Assembly (NCBI GenBank): GCA_035632695.1
Contig: DASQGG010000142.1
Coordinates: 1-36,998 of the forward strand
Length of the DNA stretch: 36,998 nt
Source of the DNA: Thermoplasmata archaeon
Lineage (GTDB): Archaea > Thermoplasmatota > Thermoplasmata > RBG-16-68-12
Reading direction: 5' to 3'
Shown here: positions 31,372-36,998 of the stretch, one piece after another
How positions within the stretch are numbered: the first letter of the stretch is position 1
Layout: every line of letters starts with the position of its first letter
Translations under genes and position numbers: made by a program
Notes under the pieces: model-generated
Seen by the model: the letters and a program-made list of their open reading frames with translations, nothing else
Told to the model about the DNA's origin: nothing
Databases searched by the model: none

Positions 31372-32520
31372 ATGGCTTCCGCCGCGCTGTCTCCGATTCC
31401 CACGCCCGATCGGACCGCCCATCCGTTCCACACGTACGACATGATCCACGAGATCCCGGACTCCTTCCGAGAGACCCTCCGGAGGATCGCGGACCCTGCG
31501 CGGAGCGAGGCGGCCCAGCTGGCGGATCGGTCTTTCCTGGCCTTCACGGGTTGCGGCACCGCGTTCTACTCGGCGATGCTGGCGCAGCGATTCGCCGGTG
31601 CGACGTCGAGCGAGCGAATCCGCTCCGCGTCGGTCACCGCATTCGAGCTCGCGCGGTACGGCCCCCGGACCGATCGGTCCTCGGGAGTGATCGGGGTCTC
31701 GCACAGCGGGATTACCAAGACCACCGTGGACGCGCTCCGGGAGGCGCGGGCGAGAGGTGCCCGGACCGTGGGGGTCACGCACTTTCCGGATCGTCCCATC
31801 GCCACCGCGTCCGATGCAACCTTGGTCGCGGGCAACGGCCCCGATCTCTCTCGCTGCCACACCAAGTGCTACGTGGCGGGTGCGCTCGCTGCGGCCCAGG
31901 TCGCGCTCGAGTGGCGTCTCGCCGCCGGCCGCGAACCGCGACCGCAGGTCGGGCCCGTATTCGAGGCATTCCACGCCTTCCCCTCCCTCTTGGAAGAGGT
32001 GATCCGGTCCACGGAGAAGATGTGCGAAGACCTCGCGACGGAGCATCTTGCGCGGGAGTCCGTGTCCATCTTCGGAGCGGGCCCGAACCTTCCCACGGCG
32101 TTCGAGGCCGCGCTCAAGATTCGGGAGACAAGTTTCCTGCCCGCCCTCGGCATGGAGACGGAGGATTTCCTGCACGGGTCATGGCAGTCCCTGAACCGGG
32201 AACGTCTCGTCTTCGTCGTGGCGACCCAAGGTGGCTCCCGTGCCCGCGCACTCGACCTGATCCGAGCGGCCCGGACGGTCGGGGCCCACGTGGTGGCCGT
32301 CGCCTCGGAGGGGGACCGGGAGGTGGAAGCCGCGGCCGAGGAAGCCGTCTTCGTACCGAAGGTGGACGAACTTGTATCTCCGTTCCTGAATATTATTCCC
32401 CTGTACCTCTTCGCCTACTTCTCCAGCGTCCGGCGGGGCCACAACCCGGACCTGCTGCGGTACCTCGATCCGACGTATTGGCAGGCTCGACAGATCGTCT
32501 TCCCGCCGGGCACGCACTGA
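31372..32520 (+). CDS. Double SIS-domain sugar-phosphate isomerase/deaminase, 382 aa
   Basis: Two SIS domains resemble the isomerase half of GlmS, without the glutaminase domain. The first has GCGTAFYSAM (60-69) and GVSHSGITKTTVD (108-120). The second has GAGPNLPTAFEAALKIRETSF (235-255) with Glu252 in the position of the GlmS catalytic Glu, and DFLHG with His268 matching the ring-opening His. The protein probably isomerises, deaminates or aminates a hexose or pentose phosphate using ammonia. The precise substrate is uncertain. A nearby upstream ATG at 31360 is out of frame. Confidence 0.86.
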   Translation: MASAALSPIPTPDRTAHPFHTYDMIHEIPDSFRETLRRIADPARSEAAQLADRSFLAFTGCGTAFYSAMLAQRFAGATSSERIRSASVTAFELARYGPRTDRSSGVIGVSHSGITKTTVDALREARARGARTVGVTHFPDRPIATASDATLVAGNGPDLSRCHTKCYVAGALAAAQVALEWRLAAGREPRPQVGPVFEAFHAFPSLLEEVIRSTEKMCEDLATEHLARESVSIFGAGPNLPTAFEAALKIRETSFLPALGMETEDFLHGSWQSLNRERLVFVVATQGGSRARALDLIRAARTVGAHVVAVASEGDREVEAAAEEAVFVPKVDELVSPFLNIIPLYLFAYFSSVRRGHNPDLLRYLDPTYWQARQIVFPPGTH

Positions 32521-32529
32521 ACCCCGGAG

Positions 32530-33969
32530 TCAGACGAGGAACTCCGCGAGGACGCGGCCCAGGTTGTCCGCAACGTCGGTCGCGGTGAGGCCGTAGCTCT
32601 TGACCTTGAACGCCAAGTCGCCCGCGAATCCGTTGGAGAAGGCGCCGAGGCGCGCCGCGTCGAACGGGGCGACGCCCTTGCAGAGAAGCCCGCCCACGGC
32701 ACCGCAGAGCACGTCGCCGGTCCCGCCCACGGTCATGCCCGGATTTCCCGTGTAGTTCAACTTCGTCCGTGCGCCGTCGCTCACGATGTCCACGTGGCCC
32801 TTGAGGAGAATCGTGATGCCCAGGACGCGGGCGGCTTCCTGGACCATCTTGGCCTTCTCCTCGACCGCGTCCGGGAGCGTCTTCCCGGTGAGCGCGGTGA
32901 ACTCCCGCGAGTGGGGCGTTGCCACAGCCCGCTTGCGCGCGAGGATCGTGGGTTCCTGGCCCACGGCCCGGATGGCGTCCGCATCGAAGACGATGGGCTT
33001 GTCCACGCCTTTGATGACCGCCCGGACCGTGGCGAGCGTACCGACGGCGTCCCCGAGTCCCGGCCCGATCGCGATCGCGTCCGCCTTCGCGGCAAGGTCC
33101 AGGATGACCTCGAGATCCTCGTTGAGGAGGCGGTGCCCGACGAGGGGATGGACGATGAAGTTGGGGGAGTACGAGGCGACGATCTCGGCGGCGAGGGCCG
33201 GCGTGGCGATGTGCACGAGGTCGGCTCCCATCCCGAGGGCGCCCATGGCGACCAGGGCCGGGGCGCCCGTGAACGGTCCCCCCGCGATGATGAGGAGGCT
33301 CCCGTTCTGGCCCTTGTGGCTTTCGGCCTTGGGGCGAGGGAACAGGAAGAACTCGCCGGGACCGATCGTCCGCGCGACCTGCGCCGGGATGCCGATGTCC
33401 GCGATACGAATCGTGCCGGAGTTCTCCGGGGTCATGCCCTCCTTCGCGTCGTGCAGCGTGACCGTGACCTTCGGCTTGACCGCGATCCCCGAGCCCAGGC
33501 CGCTGGGCACGTCCACGCTCAGGATCGGCTTGCCGGACGCGTTCATCTCGCGGATGACCGTCGCGTAGGGTTCGCGAAGCGGTCCGTCGACGCCGATGCC
33601 CAGGAGGGCGTCGACGACCAGATCGGCCTCAGCCATGGAGGTCTCGCTCCGTTCGAGCCCCTCGTAGAGCGGGACGCCCTTCAGCCGGGCGAAGTTCGTG
33701 CGGGCTTCCTCGGTCGCGAACTGATCGGGCGACCGGGCCAGGAGGACGGTGACCTTGGCCTCCTCCGCCAGGAGGCGGGCGGCGACGAGGCCGTCGCCCC
33801 CGTTGTTCCCCGTGCCGCAGACGACGAGGACCTTCTTCCCCGCGATGCCGAACTCGTGGCGGGCCGCGTCGGCCACGGCCCGGCCGGCGTTCTCCATGAG
33901 GTCGAGGATGGACACGCCAAAGTGCTGCGCGTTCCGGTCGAGGACCCGCATCTCGGTGGCGGTGATCAT
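32530..33969 (-). CDS. nnr: Bifunctional NAD(P)H-hydrate epimerase / dehydratase, 479 aa
   Basis: The N-terminal YjeF_N epimerase domain (about 1-210) has CGTGNNGGDGLVAARLL from residue 51 and DVPSGLGSG. The C-terminal ribokinase-like dehydratase (about 220-479) has GSLLIIAGGP, IGPGLG, ATPHSREFTAL, NPGMTVGGTGD (GGTGD 415-419) and a normal end. It repairs NADHX and NADPHX, with the dehydratase using ADP in archaea. TTTAACTAG on the minus strand (33999-33991) is about 26 nt before the ATG, a leaderless promoter. This repair function fits a cell with heavy flavin and pyridine nucleotide redox traffic. Confidence 0.96.
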   Translation of the reverse strand: MITATEMRVLDRNAQHFGVSILDLMENAGRAVADAARHEFGIAGKKVLVVCGTGNNGGDGLVAARLLAEEAKVTVLLARSPDQFATEEARTNFARLKGVPLYEGLERSETSMAEADLVVDALLGIGVDGPLREPYATVIREMNASGKPILSVDVPSGLGSGIAVKPKVTVTLHDAKEGMTPENSGTIRIADIGIPAQVARTIGPGEFFLFPRPKAESHKGQNGSLLIIAGGPFTGAPALVAMGALGMGADLVHIATPALAAEIVASYSPNFIVHPLVGHRLLNEDLEVILDLAAKADAIAIGPGLGDAVGTLATVRAVIKGVDKPIVFDADAIRAVGQEPTILARKRAVATPHSREFTALTGKTLPDAVEEKAKMVQEAARVLGITILLKGHVDIVSDGARTKLNYTGNPGMTVGGTGDVLCGAVGGLLCKGVAPFDAARLGAFSNGFAGDLAFKVKSYGLTATDVADNLGRVLAEFLV

Positions 33970-33990
33970 CGGCCGCGCATCCGAGCGTGT

Positions 33991-33999
33991 CTAGTTAAA
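33991..33999 (-). promoter_or_regulatory. TATA box of the NAD(P)HX repair gene
   Basis: TTTAACTAG on the minus strand is centred 26 nt upstream of the ATG at 33969, with no Shine-Dalgarno site between. It matches the leaderless pattern of the ABCE1 and V4R promoters. Confidence 0.6.
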
Positions 34000-34013
34000 C
34001 CTTGGGCGAGGGG

Positions 34014-34322
34014 TCAGGTCCGCAGCTTGCGACCCAGGATCCGTTCGATCTTGTCGACCTTCTGCACGATCTGGTTGGCCGCGCCCTTCCGGTCGTCGAT
34101 CTTGATGATTGTGGACACCCGATCGCAGTCCGCGGAGACGGCCTGGTGGCAGCGGAGGATGAGGGCCATGATTTCCTCGAGCGGTCCTTCCACCACGGTC
34201 CCCATGGGGTTCAGGCGGTACGGGAGGCCGCTCCGGTCGATCAGGTCGACGCATCGGGCCACATACTCCGAGACGCTCTCCCCCTTCCCGGTCGGCGAAA
34301 TGCTGAACTCCGCGATGGCCAT
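34014..34322 (-). CDS. MTH1187-family thiamine-binding protein, 102 aa
   Basis: With ATG 34322 the protein begins MAIAEFSISPTGKGESVSEY, the family N-terminus (PF01910). It continues with the conserved NPMGTVVEG and MALILRCHQAV segments. A GTG 15 nt further upstream is possible but adds residues outside the family. Members form tetramers of a ferredoxin-like fold and some bind thiamine. It follows the methyltransferase start head to head and precedes the NAD(P)HX gene, from which it is separated by that gene's own promoter on the same strand. Confidence 0.9.
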   Translation of the reverse strand: MAIAEFSISPTGKGESVSEYVARCVDLIDRSGLPYRLNPMGTVVEGPLEEIMALILRCHQAVSADCDRVSTIIKIDDRKGAANQIVQKVDKIERILGRKLRT

Positions 34323-34368
34323 GGACAGCCCCGACACCCTGATATCCCGATCCGTTCTTGCGCGTTTC

Positions 34369-35100
34369 GTGCCCGTGGACTACGCGCGGCTCGCGGCCGA
34401 CTACGACGAGGTGCGCGGGAGCGAGCCCTTGGACCGCGAGTACTGGTTCGCCACGCTCTCCGAGGTGGGCCGGCTGCGCCGGGGAGACCGGGTCCTGGAC
34501 CTCGGAGCGGGGACGGGCCGTTTCTCCAAGATCGCTGCCGAGGGCGCCCAGGTCGTCGCGGCGGACATCTCCCTCGACATGCTCGCCCGTGCTGCGGGCA
34601 AAGGGCCCTTTGACCGGGTCCGCGCGGATGCGCACGCGCTCCCGTTTCGGGTGGACGCGTTCGATGTGACTCTCCTCGTCATGGTACTTCACCAGCTCGC
34701 GGACCTCCGCGCAGCGCTCCGGGAGGTGGCTCGTGTCTCGCGCCGTGTTGCGATTGCCACGTCGGACATGCGGACGCGGACCCTGGGCATCTTGGACGAG
34801 GCGTTCCCGAGCCTCCTGCAGATCGACCGAGCTCGCTTCCCCGGGATCGACCGCATCGTTGACGGGCTCAAGGCCGCAGGCTTCACGCAGGTCGTGGTCG
34901 AGGAACGGCCGCTCCGCCGCACCCTGACGGTTCCCCAGGAGCTGGATCGTGTCCGCCGGAAGTACATCTCCACGTTCGACCTGCTCCCGCCCGGGGAGTT
35001 CGAGCGCGGCGTAGCCTTCCTGGAACGGGAGCTTCCCAAGCGGTACGGGGGAGCCTTCGAGACGAACGCCGCGTTCACGTTCCTAGGCGCTTCAAGATGA
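34369..35100 (+). CDS. Class I SAM-dependent methyltransferase, 243 aa
   Basis: Motif I is VLDLGAGTG (42-50 from this start), followed by VVAADISLDML and the acceptor-side ALPFRVDAFDVTLLVMVLHQL. This is the UbiE/COQ5-like methyltransferase-11 pattern. The N-terminal VDYARLAADYDEVRG is typical. Start choice: ATG 34315 or 34321 would overlap the divergent thiamine-binding gene, whereas GTG 34369 leaves a small intergenic space with a TATA-like GATATC about 26 nt upstream. The C-terminal 60 residues (LDRVRRKYISTFDLLPPGEFERG) are as in small archaeal members. The substrate is unknown. Its 3' end overlaps the archaemetzincin gene by 26 nt, tail to tail. Confidence 0.86.
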   Translation: MPVDYARLAADYDEVRGSEPLDREYWFATLSEVGRLRRGDRVLDLGAGTGRFSKIAAEGAQVVAADISLDMLARAAGKGPFDRVRADAHALPFRVDAFDVTLLVMVLHQLADLRAALREVARVSRRVAIATSDMRTRTLGILDEAFPSLLQIDRARFPGIDRIVDGLKAAGFTQVVVEERPLRRTLTVPQELDRVRRKYISTFDLLPPGEFERGVAFLERELPKRYGGAFETNAAFTFLGASR

Positions 35101-35638
35101 GGTCCGCCCGGTCCGAGCAGGCCGGGCAGTACGTCCGGCCCTTGCGGTCCGTGTCGGAGAGGCGCTCGGAGTAGAACATGACGCACTCCGGATGGCCGTC
35201 GTGGTGGGCGAGCCCCAGCGTGTGACCGAGCTCGTGGACCGCCTCCTTCTCGCAGCGGTCGAGGAACCTCTTATGCCTCCGTGCGGTCGTGCGGGCCAGG
35301 AGCCGCCGTGGCGTGCGCGCGCTCGGCGGCCGTCCACGCAATCGCGCGAGGGAGATCACGGCCGCGCGTCCTTCGATTTGCGCGTACCCGAACACGGACC
35401 GGAGCTCGCCCTCGTACAGGTCGGCCTCCGTGACCCCGAGGACGCGGTCGCCGGGTTCCGCGAGGCACACGTCGAAGAGGCGGGTGGCCCGGTACTGTCC
35501 CCGGGTCCGCTCAAGGCCGTCGGCCGGAAGAGGCGCCACGGACGCCGTGTCCACCTCGCCGAACTCCTGGAGGCGATCGGCCAGGCGGGCCAGGACACCG
35601 CGATCCACAGGCCCGATGGGTTTCAGGGTGAGCCTCAT
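35075..35638 (-). CDS. amzA: Archaemetzincin (AmzA) metalloprotease, 187 aa
   Basis: The catalytic zinc motif HELGHTLGLAH (His135, Glu136, His139, His145) is intact. The second, structural zinc site shows CVM (Cys152) and CPAC (Cys171, Cys174). The Cys that normally follows the third His is His146 here, and the spacing to Cys152 is one residue longer than the family consensus, so the structural site may be His-Cys3. The size is normal for archaeal members. Its ATG overlaps the rtcB stop (ATGA), so the two are translated together. Confidence 0.94.
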   Translation of the reverse strand: MRLTLKPIGPVDRGVLARLADRLQEFGEVDTASVAPLPADGLERTRGQYRATRLFDVCLAEPGDRVLGVTEADLYEGELRSVFGYAQIEGRAAVISLARLRGRPPSARTPRRLLARTTARRHKRFLDRCEKEAVHELGHTLGLAHHDGHPECVMFYSERLSDTDRKGRTYCPACSDRADLILKRLGT

Positions 35639-36998
35639 CCTTTGACGACCCCGATGGGGACCATCCGCGCGACGATCTTCGTGAGCCCCGCGCCTTCTGC
35701 AATCCGGACCACGTCCTCGACATTCTTGTAGGCGCCCGGCGCCTCCTCGACGATGCCCGCTTTGGTGGCCGCGTGGATGTAGATGCCTCGGTCCCCGAGC
35801 TGCTTCACGACCTCGTTCGCCCGGTACGTTCGGGTCGCCGCGGCCCGGGACATGCGTCGGCCCGCGCCGTGACAGCTCGACCCGAAGGAGCGCGTCATGG
35901 CCGTCGGCAGGCCCACGAGCACGAACGAGCAGGTGCCCATGTCGCCCGGGATCAGGACGGGTTGGCCGATCTCGCGGTACTTCGACGGCGTCTCGGGGTG
36001 TCCCGCGGGGAACGCTCGGGTCGCGCCCTTGCGGTGGACGACCACCTTGCGACGATGCCCCTCGACCTCATGCTCTTCGATCTTCCCGATGTTGTGGCAC
36101 ACGTCGTAGACGATTTCCAAACCCAGGTCTTCGGCCGAGCGACCGAACGACTTGGCGAACGCGTTGCGGATCCCATGCGTGATGACCTGGCGGTTGTTCC
36201 AGGCGAAGTTCGCGCCGCAGCACATTGCGGCCCAGTAGTCCTGGCCCTCCTTAGAATGGACCGGGGCGCAGGCGAGCTGCAGGTCCGGGAGGTCGATCCT
36301 CTCGCGCTTCACGACGCTCTCGCAGGTCGCGATGTAGTCCGAGGCGATCTGATGCCCGAACCCGCGGGAACCCGTGTGGATCATCACGCACACCTGGTCC
36401 GGCCGCCGGAGGCCGAGGGCCTTCGCCGCGGCCTCATCGTAAATCCGGTCGATCTTCTGCACCTCGAGGAAGTGGTTGCCCGAACCCAGGCTCCCGACCT
36501 GGTCCTTGCCGCGGGTGATCGCGCGGTCGCTCACCTTGTCGAACGACGCGGACGCGAGGTGACCGCCCGCCTCGATGTGGAGCGGGTCCTCGGGCCACGC
36601 ATAGCCCTTCTCCACGGACCACGCGACGCCCTCTGTCGCCAGCCGCCCGAGGTCCTGGCGGGAGACCTTCACGAGCCCACCCTCCCCCACGCCGCTCGGT
36701 ACGTTGTGGAAGATCGTGTCCGTGAGTTCACGGATCTTCGGGCGCACCTCAGACTCGCTGAGGTCCGTGCGGAGGAGGCGGACGCCGCAGTTCACATCGT
36801 AACCTATCCCGCCGGGAGAGATCACGCCTTCGTCGTGGTCGAACGCCGCGACACCGCCGATCGGAAAACCGTAACCCCAGTGGATGTCCGGCATGGCCAG
36901 GGAGCGGCCCACGATGCCCGGCATCGTGGCCACGTTGGCCACCTGCTCGGCGGCCTGGTCCTGGCGGAGCTGCGCGATCATGGGCTCGTCGATAAAAA
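35635..36998 (-). CDS. rtcB: RtcB tRNA-splicing/RNA-repair ligase, N-terminus cut by the window edge
   Basis: Numbered from the Met at 36981, the ligase site is complete: DVNC (Asp62, Cys65), GSGNH (His170), IHTGSRG (His202), CHNIG (His296) and the guanylylated SSCHGAG (His371). These equal Pyrococcus RtcB Asp95, Cys98, His203, His234, His329 and His404, an offset of about 33. The frame continues upstream of that Met with five more codons (FIDEP) to the window edge, and family N-termini have this segment, so the true start lies outside, about 28 codons further. RtcB joins tRNA exon halves using GTP and manganese. Confidence 0.96.
   Translation of the reverse strand, partial: FIDEPMIAQLRQDQAAEQVANVATMPGIVGRSLAMPDIHWGYGFPIGGVAAFDHDEGVISPGGIGYDVNCGVRLLRTDLSESEVRPKIRELTDTIFHNVPSGVGEGGLVKVSRQDLGRLATEGVAWSVEKGYAWPEDPLHIEAGGHLASASFDKVSDRAITRGKDQVGSLGSGNHFLEVQKIDRIYDEAAAKALGLRRPDQVCVMIHTGSRGFGHQIASDYIATCESVVKRERIDLPDLQLACAPVHSKEGQDYWAAMCCGANFAWNNRQVITHGIRNAFAKSFGRSAEDLGLEIVYDVCHNIGKIEEHEVEGHRRKVVVHRKGATRAFPAGHPETPSKYREIGQPVLIPGDMGTCSFVLVGLPTAMTRSFGSSCHGAGRRMSRAAATRTYRANEVVKQLGDRGIYIHAATKAGIVEEAPGAYKNVEDVVRIAEGAGLTKIVARMVPIGVVKG

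Noticed and set aside
32794-34314. Upstream in-frame extension of the methyltransferase on the plus strand
   Set aside because: This stretch is antisense to the NAD(P)HX and thiamine-binding genes and reads as low-complexity charged sequence.
1-36998. CRISPR arrays, insertion sequences or integrase sites
   Set aside because: No regularly spaced repeats, transposase motifs or attachment-site duplications at the tRNA-Val were found on reading.

Overview
The window is archaeal and most likely comes from an uncultured, high-GC member of the Thermoplasmatota; the lineage is inferred from gene content, not from a tree. Archaeal markers include ABCE1, a NAC protein, archaemetzincin, an MTH1187-type thiamine-binding protein, stand-alone Lrp/AsnC effector domains and a 7S SRP RNA. 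Several genes have a TATA box 26-29 nt upstream of an ATG or GTG with no Shine-Dalgarno site, as expected of leaderless archaeal transcripts. No IS element, phage gene or CRISPR array was seen.

Layout. 1-7035: a gene cut by the edge, a 47-aa zinc ribbon, an FmdE-like protein, and a very large secreted subtilase downstream of a KaiC-like ATPase. 7268-13338: a winged-helix-like protein, SRP RNA (minus strand), a NAC/membrane-protein operon, ABCE1, dihydroorotase plus AMMECR1, and a CBS/zinc-ribbon protein. 13383-15338: a V4R/Roadblock pair, tRNA-Val(UAC), hypC, and two stand-alone RAM-domain proteins. 15339-15898: a 560-nt AT-rich regulatory region.

15899-26640 is the centrepiece: ten genes on one strand with junctions between an 8-nt overlap and a 2-nt gap. 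They are an HdrD-like protein, EtfB, EtfA, a membrane b-type cytochrome/Fe-S protein resembling ETF:menaquinone oxidoreductase (EMO), HdrA, MvhD, MvhG, MvhA, a hydrogenase maturation protease and HypA. This joins an electron-transfer flavoprotein, a membrane quinone-linked module, an HdrA flavin centre and a group 3c [NiFe] hydrogenase in one transcription unit. Separate hdrB and hdrC genes are absent. A plausible reading is an H2-linked electron bifurcating or confurcating system tied to acyl-CoA or other ETF-dependent oxidation.

26725-36998: a DMT permease, a second maturation-protease-like protein that has lost metal ligands, an esterase, a flavin split-barrel protein, a metallophosphoesterase, a double-SIS protein, NAD(P)HX epimerase/dehydratase, a thiamine-binding protein, a methyltransferase, archaemetzincin, and RtcB cut at its N-terminus by the window edge.
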